Positions 8,954 to 17,637 of a stretch of DNA of 64,000 bases are shown here, piece by piece. This stretch comes from Arthrobacter tumbae (lineage in GTDB: Bacteria > Actinomycetota > Actinomycetes > Actinomycetales > Micrococcaceae), in assembly GCF_016907495.1 (NCBI RefSeq), contig NZ_JAFBCC010000001.1, positions 620,001-684,000 of the forward strand. Direction: 5' to 3'. Every line of letters starts with the position of its first letter. Position 1 is the first letter of the stretch. The notes under the pieces are model-generated. The model had not been told where the DNA came from, did no database searches, and saw nothing but the letters and a program-made list of their open reading frames with translations. Both the position numbers and the translations under genes were made by a program.

Positions 8954-9916
8954 ATGACTGGGACGCTGGGGGCAAACCCGGATCAGCTGCGCTCGCTGGC
9001 GCAGCACTGCAGTACAGGGGCACAGTCGCTGCTCGACATCTCGTCCAGCGTTTCCGCGGTGGTCAACAATCCCGGGTTCTGGAAGGGCACTGACGCGGAT
9101 CAGACGCGCCAGCGGTGGAACACCGTGCTGCGGATGCAGATCCTGTCCGCCTCCACCAGCCTTGAGCGCGCCAAGTCAGAACTGCTGGAGCAGGCCGCGG
9201 ACCAGGAGCGCACCAGCTCGGACGCCGATGGGCCCGGAGGCCCCGGTGCGCCCGGCGCTCCTGGAATGACACCCGCTGGTGACCAGGGGCGCACACCCCT
9301 ACCCGGAGAAGACGTCCCCGGGCCGGACTGGCTGCTTGGACCCGACTCCCCCTTCCGCGACGGCTGGGACATCTACCAGCTCATCAAGGCATTCCCCAAC
9401 ATGCGTGCCGGGCTCTTCGACATCGGCGCCATGCTGACGCCGGCCCTCCGCAGCGGGTTCCTGGACCCGGAAGCATGGACGGCGTTCCGCAGTTCGAACA
9501 TGCTCAGCGGCTTCTTCAACACCTCCGGTGACCTCTTCGACGGGAACTGGCACACGGCCCTGAACCTCACGGAAGGCTCCCGGGCGTTCGCTGCCTTCGA
9601 TGTGCTGGGCAAGGGGCTCGGCGTCGTCGGCACCGGACTCGACCTGTATGACACAGTGGTCCACTGGAACGAGGGCGACGAGGGCGCAGCCGCCTACTCC
9701 GGGGTGAAAACAGTTCTGGGGCTTGCGTCCTTTGCGCCTCCCCCTGTCGGTACAGTCGCCATGGTGGCCAGCGGCGCCCTCGCCATCTATGACAACGTTC
9801 CGGTAGTACACGACGCCGTCAACGCAGTGGGCGGGGCAATTGCCGACACCGCTGAGGACGTGAGCGGCGCCCTTTCCGACGGGGCGGAAGCAGTCGGTGA
9901 TTTCTTTGGTTTCTAG
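8954..9916 (+). CDS. WXG100-like protein with long C-terminal domain (candidate type VII substrate)
   Basis: The first 100 residues look like a WXG100 helical hairpin. Helical segments flank a Trp43-Lys-Gly45 turn (NNPGFWKGTDADQ). A Gly/Pro/Ala linker (about 95-125) follows. The C-terminal part (about 130-320) has no motif I recognise but contains hydrophobic glycine-rich stretches such as LGKGLGVVGTGLDLYD and TVAMVASGALAIYD. WXG proteins are exported by type VII (ESX) systems, and long versions are often effectors or polymorphic toxins. That role is inferred from architecture only. The next gene resembles EspG-type chaperones and the third encodes a membrane protein, suggesting a small secretion-linked cluster. 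The start has GGGGGAC upstream. Confidence 0.65.
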   Translation: MTGTLGANPDQLRSLAQHCSTGAQSLLDISSSVSAVVNNPGFWKGTDADQTRQRWNTVLRMQILSASTSLERAKSELLEQAADQERTSSDADGPGGPGAPGAPGMTPAGDQGRTPLPGEDVPGPDWLLGPDSPFRDGWDIYQLIKAFPNMRAGLFDIGAMLTPALRSGFLDPEAWTAFRSSNMLSGFFNTSGDLFDGNWHTALNLTEGSRAFAAFDVLGKGLGVVGTGLDLYDTVVHWNEGDEGAAAYSGVKTVLGLASFAPPPVGTVAMVASGALAIYDNVPVVHDAVNAVGGAIADTAEDVSGALSDGAEAVGDFFGF

Positions 9917-9943
9917 GACTTCAATTGCACGAGGAGCAGCACG

Positions 9944-10597
9944 ATGACCGAGACCGTGTCGAAGCCTGAGCAGGCCGACAGCCCGTATCCCGACGCCATC
10001 GGATTCGGGTTCGCCGAGGTGGCAGCCCTGCTGAGTCTCGCTCCAGGCGCTGCCGCAACGGCGAGTGCCGCGGCCTTGCGGGTGAGCGATGAAGTCGGTG
10101 ACACCCGCATGGTTGCGGCGGGCGGCTCCTCCCTGGTGGCACGCGGGCTGGCTGTCCCCGACGACGACGGCGTCCTCTCGGTGGGTGGGCCTGTTGCCGC
10201 AGTGACCCGTGCGCTCACCACGGCGCAGCGCCGGATCGAGCTCAGCCTCGTTGCGCCCAACTACTCGGACAGCGTGATTTCCATCGAATCTGCGGAGTAC
10301 GAGATCCTGATGCAGCCGCGCAGCCATCTCACCTGGTTCGCGATGGCCAAGCGACCGGACATCACCGGCGCCGAGGCGAATTTCTTCATCGTGCAGTCGC
10401 ACTGTGCTGAGCATCCGGACGGCGGTGCGATCGTCAAGAACCGTGAAACCCCTGATGCCGGCGAACTCCTCATCAAGGTCGAATCAGGAGCGTGGACCGT
10501 TGGCCGCCGGCAGCCCGGAGCGGACTCCGTGGCATCCGAGACGGGCCTGTCCGACGAAGACGTCCTGGCCCGGCTGCGCACCCTTCGGCAGGACTGA
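9944..10597 (+). CDS. Possible EspG-like type VII secretion-associated protein
   Basis: The protein has 217 residues and no signal peptide or transmembrane segment. Its central pattern LVARGLAVPDDDGVLSVGG followed by LTTAQRRIELSL recalls EspG, the cytoplasmic chaperone that binds ESX substrates. I see no exact motif that proves the assignment. It follows the WXG-like gene by 27 bp on the same strand, where a dedicated chaperone or an immunity protein would be expected. Either role would fit. Without a profile search the safest label is a hypothetical protein with an EspG-like pattern. Confidence 0.45.
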   Translation: MTETVSKPEQADSPYPDAIGFGFAEVAALLSLAPGAAATASAAALRVSDEVGDTRMVAAGGSSLVARGLAVPDDDGVLSVGGPVAAVTRALTTAQRRIELSLVAPNYSDSVISIESAEYEILMQPRSHLTWFAMAKRPDITGAEANFFIVQSHCAEHPDGGAIVKNRETPDAGELLIKVESGAWTVGRRQPGADSVASETGLSDEDVLARLRTLRQD

Positions 10598-10601
10598 ACC
10601 A

Positions 10602-11009
10602 GTGGTCTATAACGCTGAACGGGAACACCGCGATGCCCGGGCCAAGGCTGCGCACGAAGAGCAGATTGGACGGACCGGCGAGAAGCGCGTGCTGATGCGC
10701 GCGATCAACGGTGAGCTGGTGAGCTACACGCCGGAGGAATACGGGGTGGGCCGCCTGGGGCTGGGCCCGCGCATCAACACCCGGTGGGGACATCTGGTGT
10801 ACGTCCTCGCCATCGCTGCGGTTATCGCCGTCTTCCTCTACCTGCCGCTGCAGGGCCTCCTGGTGGAGGGCGATACAGAAACGATCGGGTTCCTTGTTAT
10901 TCCGGCTCTCCTGATCGTGTTGGAGGCATACGCGGTGCGGAACCTGATCCGCGAATGGCGTGCGCACAAGCTGCGTGAGGAGCGCGGCCTTCCGCGGCCT
11001 GCGTACTGA
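10602..11009 (+). CDS. Small two-pass membrane protein
   Basis: The 135-residue protein starts at a GTG four bases after the stop of the EspG-like gene and so is probably translationally coupled to it. A charged N-terminal part of about 65 residues precedes two hydrophobic helices (VLAIAAVIAVFLYLPLQ and IGFLVIPALLIVLEAYAV) and a basic tail. No family is recognised. Its place as the third gene behind the WXG-like protein suggests an accessory or immunity role at the membrane. That is inference from position only. Confidence 0.6.
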   Translation: MVYNAEREHRDARAKAAHEEQIGRTGEKRVLMRAINGELVSYTPEEYGVGRLGLGPRINTRWGHLVYVLAIAAVIAVFLYLPLQGLLVEGDTETIGFLVIPALLIVLEAYAVRNLIREWRAHKLREERGLPRPAY

Positions 11010-11082
11010 GCCGCGCGCCGTCGTCGTCATACTGGGACTCGGCTGTGACGTAACCGACCGGCGCCGGTTTGGCATCCTCCCC

Positions 11083-11088
11083 TAAACT
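11083..11088 (+). promoter_or_regulatory. -10 element of a leaderless asd promoter
   Basis: TAAACT is followed by six bases and then the asd ATG at 11095. No ribosome binding site precedes this ATG. Confidence 0.5.
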
Positions 11089-11094
11089 GGATGC

Positions 11095-12246
11095 ATGACA
11101 ACCGCTGCGCACCTTTCCTCATCCGTGCCCTCCGTCGGTCTGGTCGGCTGGCGTGGGATGGTCGGTTCGGTCCTCATGCAGCGCATGCAGGATGAGGGCG
11201 ACTTCCGCCTCATCAATCCGGTCTTTTTCTCCACGTCCAATGCCGGTGGTGCCGCGCCGTCGTTCGCCGATGGCGCCGGTCCGCTGCAGAATGCCTATGA
11301 CGTGGAGGCCCTGGCAAAGCTGCCCATCATCGTTTCCGCCCAGGGCGGCGGGTACACCTCGGAGGTGTACCCCAAACTGCGCGACGCCGGATGGGACGGC
11401 CTGTGGATCGATGCCGCCTCCACGCTGCGCATGGAGGAAAGCTCCATCATCGTGCTGGACCCGGTCAACCGGAACGTCATCGATGCCGGGCTTGCCCGCG
11501 GCGTCCGGGATTTCATCGGCGGCAACTGCACGGTCTCCTGCATGCTGATGGGCCTTGGCGGACTGTTCCGGAACGGCCTGGTGGAGTGGGGCACCTCCAT
11601 GACCTACCAGGCGGCCTCCGGCGGCGGAGCCCGGCACATGCGCGAGCTGCTGGACCAGTTCGGCTCCATCCACGGCGCAGTCGCCCACAACCTGGCGGAC
11701 CCGGCCTCGGCGATTCTCGATATCGACCGGGCAGTGCTGGCCCAGCAGAAGAATCCAGCCATGGATGCCTCCCAGTTCGGGGTGCCGCTTGCCGGATCGG
11801 TGATCCCGTGGATCGACGCGGACCTCGGCAACGGGCAGTCCAAGGAAGAGTGGAAAGCCGGCGCGGAAACCAACAAGATCCTGGGTAAGGACATTGACGG
11901 ATCTCGGATCCCATTCGACGGACTGTGCGTGCGGATCGGCGCCATGCGCTCCCACTCACAGGCGCTCACGCTCAAGCTCACCGAAGACCTCTCCGTGAAC
12001 GAGATTGAATCACTGATCGACCAGGACAACGAGTGGGCAACCGTGGTTCCCAACACCAAGGAAGCCACCCTGCAGGGCCTTACCCCGGTAGCGGCCAGCG
12101 GAACGCTGCAGATTCCCGTTGGACGAATCCGCAAGCTCGAGATGGGGCCGGAGTACATCAGTGCGTTCACCGTGGGAGACCAGCTCCTGTGGGGTGCTGC
12201 CGAGCCGCTTCGCCGCGCGCTCCTGATCGCGACCGGCAACCTTTAG
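11095..12246 (+). CDS. asd: Aspartate-semialdehyde dehydrogenase, E. coli type
   Basis: Asd reduces aspartyl phosphate to aspartate semialdehyde, feeding lysine, diaminopimelate, threonine and methionine synthesis. The 383 residues closely follow the E. coli enzyme. They include [17 protein letters not shown] at the NADP-binding start, [10 protein letters not shown] with catalytic Cys145, [16 protein letters not shown], and [17 protein letters not shown] at the end. Most Actinobacteria use the shorter Asd made from a lysC-asd locus. This version is the gamma-proteobacterial type and stands alone, with no lysC beside it. It may therefore be a second copy or an old transfer. Confidence 0.95.
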   Translation: MTTAAHLSSSVPSVGLVGWRGMVGSVLMQRMQDEGDFRLINPVFFSTSNAGGAAPSFADGAGPLQNAYDVEALAKLPIIVSAQGGGYTSEVYPKLRDAGWDGLWIDAASTLRMEESSIIVLDPVNRNVIDAGLARGVRDFIGGNCTVSCMLMGLGGLFRNGLVEWGTSMTYQAASGGGARHMRELLDQFGSIHGAVAHNLADPASAILDIDRAVLAQQKNPAMDASQFGVPLAGSVIPWIDADLGNGQSKEEWKAGAETNKILGKDIDGSRIPFDGLCVRIGAMRSHSQALTLKLTEDLSVNEIESLIDQDNEWATVVPNTKEATLQGLTPVAASGTLQIPVGRIRKLEMGPEYISAFTVGDQLLWGAAEPLRRALLIATGNL

Positions 12247-12311
12247 GCAGTTTTCACGCCCTCTTTTTTTTACTCGGAGACTTGTACTAGAAAAATGTCA
12301 GGGGTGCCGGG

Positions 12312-12317
12312 CAGACT
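12312..12317 (+). promoter_or_regulatory. -10-like element before the 142-residue gene
   Basis: CAGACT lies seven bases before the ATG at 12325, in the leaderless position. It deviates from consensus at the first base. Confidence 0.35.
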
Positions 12318-12324
12318 ATGCTGC

Positions 12325-12753
12325 ATGACCCAGATTCCGGTAGACCAGATTCTTACGCGGTACTTTTCGGCGAGCGCCGCGGGCAGGCATCCCGCCACGG
12401 TTGAGCGCTACGGGCGCGTCTTCAACCACCTGCGGCTGTTTCTCGACCAGGAGGGGCACTCCACCGTCAGCGTGGACACGGCGGCGCTGCTCGCCCTGGA
12501 GCGGCAGTTCGAGCCTGCGGGCGCTTTCGAACGGGTACTCGGTGCGGAGGAGCTGGTCTTCGCGCTTCCCCGGTTCCTCAGCGGCGCATGGCTGCTTCCG
12601 GACTTTCACGACCGGCTTGCGCAGATCAGCCTGATCTCGCGGCTGGTCCAGTGGCTGTGCAGCCGGGAACTCGTGGACAGCCGGTGGCACCGCCACGCAG
12701 TCATGCAGACCCGCGCGGCGGCCGAGAAAGCGCGGCGGCGGGCAACCACGTGA
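12325..12753 (+). CDS. Hypothetical protein (142 aa)
   Basis: This soluble, mostly helical protein has no recognised motif. Its first 45 residues (ILTRYFSASAAGRHPATVERYGRVFNHL) superficially resemble the SAM-like core-binding domain of tyrosine recombinases. There is no catalytic domain, so recombinase activity is not claimed. A leaderless-type promoter element precedes the ATG at 12325. It ends 15 bp from the convergent murB stop. Codon use and GC content match the neighbours, so it appears to be a resident gene. Confidence 0.6.
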   Translation: MTQIPVDQILTRYFSASAAGRHPATVERYGRVFNHLRLFLDQEGHSTVSVDTAALLALERQFEPAGAFERVLGAEELVFALPRFLSGAWLLPDFHDRLAQISLISRLVQWLCSRELVDSRWHRHAVMQTRAAAEKARRRATT

Positions 12754-12767
12754 AGCGTCGGCGCTCT

Positions 12768-13841
12768 CTAGTTCAGAGAACAGCCGATCAGCAGGGGTTC
12801 TGGGTGCAGGCGGATGCCGAAGCGATCCTCCACACCGTCGGCAACCAGCCGGGCGATACTCAGCAGGTCCTCCGCTGATGCCTCGCCGCGGTTGGTGACG
12901 GCGAGGGTGTGCTTGGTCGACAGCGAGGCCCTGCCGCCTGCCGCACGATGGCCGGCATCCCCCGCGAGGCCGAAGCCCTTGCCGAAGCCCGCCTGCTCGA
13001 TGAGCCAGGCCGCACTGAGCTTCACGGCGCCGCCGGGCATCGGGTACCGGGGCGCATTTGCCGGTAGGGTCTCCGCCGCGGCCTCGTCCACCACGGGGTT
13101 CGTGAAGAAGGATCCGGTGCTGTAGGTATCGCGGTCAGCCGGGTCCAGGACCATGCCCTTGGCTGCGCGCAGTTTGAGCACGGCGCCTCGCACATCGTTG
13201 GCGTAGGTTCGTCCGCCGGTGTCAATGCCGAGTTCCCGGGCCAGCTCGGCGTACCGCACCGGTGCGCTCATGCGGCCGAGTCCCAGCTGGAACTGGACCG
13301 TGAGCACCACATAGCGGGGAGAGCCGGCGTCGGTGGTGCGCTTGAGAAGGGAGTCCCGATACCCGAACTTGAGATCGAAGTTGGCGAGGGACTTGATGGA
13401 CCGGGTTTCGCGGTCATACGTGCGAACCATGGCGATGGTGTGGGACACCTCTGCACCGTATGCGCCGACGTTCTGCACCGGTACCGCCCCGGTGGACCCC
13501 GGGATGCCGGAGAGCGCCTCCAGCCCGGAGTAGGCGTGGCTCACCGTGTACTCGACGAGCTCATCCCAGGGCTGCCCGGCCTGGGCGGTGACCATCACGC
13601 CTCCGCAGGTTGCGTCGTCGTCGTTCACGGTGAAGCCGGTCGAAGCGATTTTGACCACTGTGCCGGCGAAACCGGCATCCGCCACCAGCAGGTTCGAGCC
13701 GCCGCCAACGAGCAGGAGCGGCTCCCCCGCTTCATCGGCGGAGCGGACGGCATCGATGAGTTCCGCTTCGGTGCGTGCCACCACGAGTTTGCGGGCGGGG
13801 CCCCCGACGGCCGACGTGGTGAACCGGGCGAGGGATGTCAC
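12768..13841 (-). CDS. murB: UDP-N-acetylenolpyruvoylglucosamine reductase
   Basis: MurB is a cytoplasmic FAD enzyme that reduces UDP-GlcNAc-enolpyruvate to UDP-MurNAc with NADPH, the second committed step of peptidoglycan synthesis. Its 357 residues contain the FAD-binding LLLVGGGSNLLVADAGF, the PGSTGAVPVQNVGAYG segment, and the C-terminal end KHTLAVTNRGEASAEDLLSIA. It is a type I-like MurB of E. coli length. Its ATG overlaps the stop of the hadB-like gene (ATGA), placing it third in a hadA-hadB-murB operon. Confidence 0.95.
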   Translation of the reverse strand: MTSLARFTTSAVGGPARKLVVARTEAELIDAVRSADEAGEPLLLVGGGSNLLVADAGFAGTVVKIASTGFTVNDDDATCGGVMVTAQAGQPWDELVEYTVSHAYSGLEALSGIPGSTGAVPVQNVGAYGAEVSHTIAMVRTYDRETRSIKSLANFDLKFGYRDSLLKRTTDAGSPRYVVLTVQFQLGLGRMSAPVRYAELARELGIDTGGRTYANDVRGAVLKLRAAKGMVLDPADRDTYSTGSFFTNPVVDEAAAETLPANAPRYPMPGGAVKLSAAWLIEQAGFGKGFGLAGDAGHRAAGGRASLSTKHTLAVTNRGEASAEDLLSIARLVADGVEDRFGIRLHPEPLLIGCSLN

Positions 13842-14278
13842 CAGATCCGCACCACTGCCTGTGCCTTGACGAGCACCTTCTGTCCCCCGGCGGAGACGGT
13901 CAGGTCGATGCGGGCAGTCGAATTGTCCGCATCCAGCGCCCCGACAACTCCGACAACCTCGATGACCGCTCCGGCGTTGCCCGGCTGCGCAGTGGTGTCG
14001 TCAACAACCACCGGACGGGTGAAGCGGGTCTGGTAGTCGATAACGGCGGCCGGGTCACCGATCCAGTCGGTCACGGCCTGAACCGCCGAACCCATGGTGA
14101 ACATGCCATGGGCGATGACTCCGGGCAGGTCCACTCCGCGCGCAAAGGATTCGTTCCAGTGGATTGGGTTGAAGTCCCCGGATGCGCCTGCGTACTTCAC
14201 CAGGTCCAGCCGGGTGACGTCGATCGAGGAGCGGCCGATTTCCTGGCCCACCTCGAGATCCGTCAGCGTGATTGCCAT
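13838..14278 (-). CDS. MaoC-like (R)-hydratase, HadB-type
   Basis: This 146-residue hot-dog-fold protein has the hydratase 2 motif YAGASGDFNPIHW, whose Asp and His are catalytic in (R)-specific enoyl hydratases and 3-hydroxyacyl-ACP dehydratases. The next conserved loop, ARGVDLPGVIAHGMFTMG, is also present. It begins two bases after the HadA-like gene. HadA and HadB form a heterodimer in mycobacteria, where they dehydrate intermediates of mycolic acid elongation. Micrococcaceae make no mycolic acids, so the substrate here is unknown and could belong to ordinary fatty acid synthesis. Confidence 0.85.
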   Translation of the reverse strand: MAITLTDLEVGQEIGRSSIDVTRLDLVKYAGASGDFNPIHWNESFARGVDLPGVIAHGMFTMGSAVQAVTDWIGDPAAVIDYQTRFTRPVVVDDTTAQPGNAGAVIEVVGVVGALDADNSTARIDLTVSAGGQKVLVKAQAVVRIW

Positions 14279-14280
14279 TC

Positions 14281-14730
14281 TTACTGCTCCTCCCCGCGCA
14301 CCAGGATGGATGACGTGGTTGTTGCGGTTTTCTCGCCCTCGACGGTGGAAATTTCAGCGCGGGTGGTGATCATCGCTCCGCCGCCCATGGCCCGGACCTG
14401 ATCGACGTGGAGTTCGGCAACGAGTTCGTCACCGGCGACGATTGGCCGGTGGTGGATGAACCGCTGGTCTGCGTGGACCACCCGGGTGAAATCAATGCCG
14501 GCCTCGGGGTCATTGATCAGCTGTGCGTCAGCCCGCTGGGCGATGATGATTGCGAACGTGGGCGGCGCCACGACGTCACGGTGCCCCAGCGCGCGTGCGG
14601 CTTCAGGGTCAAAATGCGACGGATGCGTCGCCTTTACTGCCTGGGCGAACTCGCGAATCTTCTCTCGCCCTACGGTGTAGACCTCACCAGCGGGGTAACT
14701 ACGCCCCTGGAGGTCGGGATTGATCGTCAT
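14281..14730 (-). CDS. MaoC N-terminal-domain dehydratase, HadA-type (UPF0336)
   Basis: The protein has 149 residues of hot-dog fold and lacks the catalytic Asp-His pair of its partner. It carries the UPF0336/HadA pattern SYPAGEVYTVGREKIREFA and TFAIIIAQRADAQLINDPE. In mycobacteria such subunits bind the acyl chain, while the HadB subunit supplies catalysis. AAGGAG precedes the ATG, and the HadB-type gene follows after two bases. Together with murB they form a three-gene minus-strand operon. The functional reason for the link to murB is not known. Confidence 0.83.
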   Translation of the reverse strand: MTINPDLQGRSYPAGEVYTVGREKIREFAQAVKATHPSHFDPEAARALGHRDVVAPPTFAIIIAQRADAQLINDPEAGIDFTRVVHADQRFIHHRPIVAGDELVAELHVDQVRAMGGGAMITTRAEISTVEGEKTATTTSSILVRGEEQ

Positions 14731-14795
14731 GAAACTCCTTATGATCCGGGCTTTCCCGTCGCGGGCACGCCTGTTCAGGGTAACTGTTCGTCAGG

Positions 14796-15047
14796 CTACC
14801 GGCTGGTTGGCCTGGTACCGCCGTCCGGACGGTGCCGGCGCCTGGCGTCGCGTCCGCGCACCACCAGGCCGGCCAGGTGTGCCGCCATTCCCGCAATGAT
14901 GATCGGCAGGGCCGCGAAGACCAGCGGATCCGTCTCGAGCATGGCTCCGGCGATGGCCAGCAGGATTCCGACGCCGGTGAGGATCAGCGCAGCGATGACA
15001 AGCCGGCGGTACAGCGGCGATCCGGTATCCCAGGGCGTGTTCAGCAT
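14796..15047 (-). CDS. Small two-pass membrane protein (83 aa)
   Basis: Two hydrophobic helices (LVIAALILTGVGILLAIAGAML and LVFAALPIIIAGMAAHLAGLVV) are followed by a basic tail, RGRDARRRHRPDGG. No family is recognised with certainty. The ATG lies six bases after a TAGGGT hexamer, a leaderless arrangement, so it can be transcribed separately from the large upstream operon that ends at 15057. The codon use is typical of the chromosome. Confidence 0.65.
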   Translation of the reverse strand: MLNTPWDTGSPLYRRLVIAALILTGVGILLAIAGAMLETDPLVFAALPIIIAGMAAHLAGLVVRGRDARRRHRPDGGTRPTSR

Positions 15048-15053
15048 TCTTTA

Positions 15054-15059
15054 ACCCTA
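15054..15059 (-). promoter_or_regulatory. -10 element of a leaderless promoter for the 83-residue membrane protein
   Basis: TAGGGT on the minus strand is followed by six bases and the ATG at 15047. It overlaps the stop codon of the preceding adenylation/acyltransferase gene. Confidence 0.45.
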
Positions 15060-17633
15060 CCGAAGCAATCTCCGCCGGCTTCTGGTCAGCGCTGGAGTCT
15101 TTCGACGGAACAGCCCCGGCACCCGCATGACCAGCGCCCAGTAGAGTACTCCGGCAATCAGGGAGGCAGCTACGCCCACCGAGGGATGCAGGGTTTCAAG
15201 GTGCGGGAACACGAGCCAGTGGGTGAGGTAGATGTACAGCGAAGCACTCGCCAGCACCACTGTCAGCTGCTGGAGGACGGTGGGGACCGGGAGCCTGGGA
15301 ACCCAGACGAGGAGCAGCATTCCTGTCAGGAGGGTCATTTCGCGGGGCAGGTCCCCGTAGAAGAAGCCGGGGATGCACAGCAGCGCAACCGCTGTAATCA
15401 GGAAGCGGTGCGCGGTACTCCGTGCCCGAGCCACGGCCCATCCGAGGGCGAACAGCCAGAGCGCCGGGGCAGTATTCGGCACTTCGAGGTCAACAACATT
15501 GAATCGCGTCAGCAGACCGACGGCGGCGAGTCCCAGCGGGAACCCGAAGGGAGAACGCCGTTCCAGCCGAGCAACGGGAGGAACAGCAAGCAGCGTAACA
15601 GCGCCGACGAGGAGGTAGGTCAGAACCTCGACGAACCAGAAGTGCCATTCGGGGGTTACCTCCTGGGGGCCGACCAGCGCGTTCAGCAGGAAGATGTTCG
15701 CAACACTGTAATGGTCGGTGATGAGATAACCCAGAAAAATCAACGCCACGCTCGGCACCACTATGCGGGCGATGCTGGTCAGCTGGCGCCGCAACCGGTG
15801 CCAGCGCTCGCCCTCGAGCTGGAAGCGCGCAAAGTTGAACCCGGCTGCGGCCAGCAGCACGTGGGCCGTACCTTCCCAACGGAACAATCCAATGTGCGTG
15901 CTGATGATGAGGATGATGGCGACGGCCCGCAGCACGATGCTGGTCTCGACGGGCGCGAAGAATCTCCGCCGCCGTATGGGTGAACCAAGCTTTTCAGGCT
16001 CTGCAACCTTTTCTAGCTCAGCGACGGACCGCACATGCCAGTCTGCGGGCAGGGTGCCGAGGGCCCGCTCCAGGCGTACCGACGTTGCTACATAGGACAG
16101 TGAATCGCCGCCCAGTGATACGAAGGTGCTGTGATCGTCGACTGTGGCTACCTCCAGCTGCTCGGCCAGAATTGCACGCACGTCACGTGGACCCTCCTTC
16201 CGGGTGACCGACGGTCCTCGAGGCTCCGGGGCGGGCTCGGCAAGCGCCAGGACCGACTGGTAGTCCGGCTTCCCGTTGCTGAGCCGTGGAAGCTGCTCCA
16301 CGGCGTACATCGCCAGTGCCCCGCGCGGTATCCCGAGGTCCCGCGCCAGCACCTTCCGGAGCAGGCCGGGCTCGTGGTCGCCCTCCAGCGCGACGACCAG
16401 GCGATCATCTGTCCCGGCGCAGGCAGCGCGGACGCCGAGGCCGGCGAGGATCTGCTCCACGCACCCGAGGTCGATCCGCAATCCCGCGACCTTGATGAAG
16501 CGGCTGCGCCGTCCGACCACCTCGTACAGACCGTCAGGGTGCCGCCGGGCAAGATCCCCGGTGCGCAGCTCGTTTACGGTTCGGCCTGCAGCGAGGTCTT
16601 CGGGAGTCTCCGCGTACCCCAGCATGACGTTGGGGCCGGTGTACACGAGTTCGCCGTCGTCCAAACCGTCGACCGGATCGACCCGGAAATTGCCACCGGG
16701 TACGGGCACGCCGATTCGGGACGGGTTTTCCGCAGCAAGGGCGGGCGGGAGGTAGGCCATCCGTGCCGTTGCTTCCGTCTGGCCGTACATCACGAACAGT
16801 TCCCAGCCCCGGTCGTTCCCCAGGTCCGCGTACCGCCGCACCAGATCCGGGGCCAGTCGACCGCCCGCTTGAGTCAGGTAACGCAGCTTCGGCAGGTCCA
16901 TGTCGGGAAAACCGACGCGCTCCAGCAGCTCGAACGTGTAGGGAACGGCCGCGAAGGCGCTTGCGTCCGTTCGGCGGAACAACTCCCAGAAGCAGGGGTC
17001 CACGACTGAAAGGTCGGTGAGTACCAGTGACGCTCCCGTCAGCAGGTGGCTGTTGAGAACCGATAATCCGTAGCAGTAGGACATCGGGAGCGTGGTGACC
17101 GCACGGTCCGCCGGGCCTATCCGCAGATACTCTGCGATAGCCGCCGCGTTCGACTCCAGGTTCTGGTGGGAGAGCCTGACCAGCTTCGGTGAACCCGTTG
17201 ATCCCGAGGTGCTCAGCAGGAGGGCGAGGTCGGGATGCAGTTCGTGGCTGGTCAGGGCCCGGATCTCCTGGATGCGCGGCGTGCCGTTCCCGTCGCCCGC
17301 CGCGACGATGACGTCCGGGTCGAACGCGCTTTGAATCGAGTCCACGGCGGCGGGCTTGTCTCCCGGCACGAGGACCACCGGATGCCCGGCGGAAAGTGCC
17401 GCCAAATACGCGACGAGGGAGTCGACGTCGTTGGTTGCTGCCAGCAACACCAGCCGCCGGTCCGGACCGAGACGGTCCACCACGGCTTCCACCCGGTCCG
17501 CCAGCTGACTGTAGCTGAGGGTTCCGCCATCCGTGATGATCGCAGGACTGTCCGCGAAGCGGGCGAGCTCCGCTGCGAATCCTACGGACCGGGTAGCGGA
17601 TTTCAGGGGCAGAATCGGCGTTGTCAGAGACAC
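15057..17633 (-). CDS. Adenylation domain - carrier protein - acyltransferase-3 membrane fusion
   Basis: This 858-residue protein joins three modules. The adenylation domain (about 20-460) has STSGSTGSPK (141-150), YGQTEA (283-288), the VVGRRSRFIKVAGLRIDL hinge and Lys455 in LSNGKPDY. A carrier domain (about 485-545) has the phosphopantetheine site Ser511 in LGGDSL. A membrane acyltransferase-3 domain (about 560-850) has roughly ten helices and His580 in ISTHIGLF. Such a chain could activate an acid, load it on the carrier and transfer it to an acceptor in the membrane or outside. Neither substrate nor acceptor can be read from the sequence. The GTG at 17633 is chosen because GAGGTG precedes it and it follows fbpC by four bases. 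Confidence 0.8.
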   Translation of the reverse strand: MSLTTPILPLKSATRSVGFAAELARFADSPAIITDGGTLSYSQLADRVEAVVDRLGPDRRLVLLAATNDVDSLVAYLAALSAGHPVVLVPGDKPAAVDSIQSAFDPDVIVAAGDGNGTPRIQEIRALTSHELHPDLALLLSTSGSTGSPKLVRLSHQNLESNAAAIAEYLRIGPADRAVTTLPMSYCYGLSVLNSHLLTGASLVLTDLSVVDPCFWELFRRTDASAFAAVPYTFELLERVGFPDMDLPKLRYLTQAGGRLAPDLVRRYADLGNDRGWELFVMYGQTEATARMAYLPPALAAENPSRIGVPVPGGNFRVDPVDGLDDGELVYTGPNVMLGYAETPEDLAAGRTVNELRTGDLARRHPDGLYEVVGRRSRFIKVAGLRIDLGCVEQILAGLGVRAACAGTDDRLVVALEGDHEPGLLRKVLARDLGIPRGALAMYAVEQLPRLSNGKPDYQSVLALAEPAPEPRGPSVTRKEGPRDVRAILAEQLEVATVDDHSTFVSLGGDSLSYVATSVRLERALGTLPADWHVRSVAELEKVAEPEKLGSPIRRRRFFAPVETSIVLRAVAIILIISTHIGLFRWEGTAHVLLAAAGFNFARFQLEGERWHRLRRQLTSIARIVVPSVALIFLGYLITDHYSVANIFLLNALVGPQEVTPEWHFWFVEVLTYLLVGAVTLLAVPPVARLERRSPFGFPLGLAAVGLLTRFNVVDLEVPNTAPALWLFALGWAVARARSTAHRFLITAVALLCIPGFFYGDLPREMTLLTGMLLLVWVPRLPVPTVLQQLTVVLASASLYIYLTHWLVFPHLETLHPSVGVAASLIAGVLYWALVMRVPGLFRRKTPALTRSRRRLLR

Positions 17634-17637
17634 AGGT

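Noticed and set aside
12325..12753. A tyrosine recombinase or XerC/D-like protein
   Set aside because: Only a weak resemblance to the core-binding domain; no catalytic Arg, His-x-x-Arg or Tyr, and the protein ends after 142 residues.
14832..15983. A 383-codon plus-strand frame across the acyltransferase domain
   Set aside because: Antisense of a protein with clear AMP-binding, carrier and acyltransferase signatures; very high Gln/Arg/Glu content.
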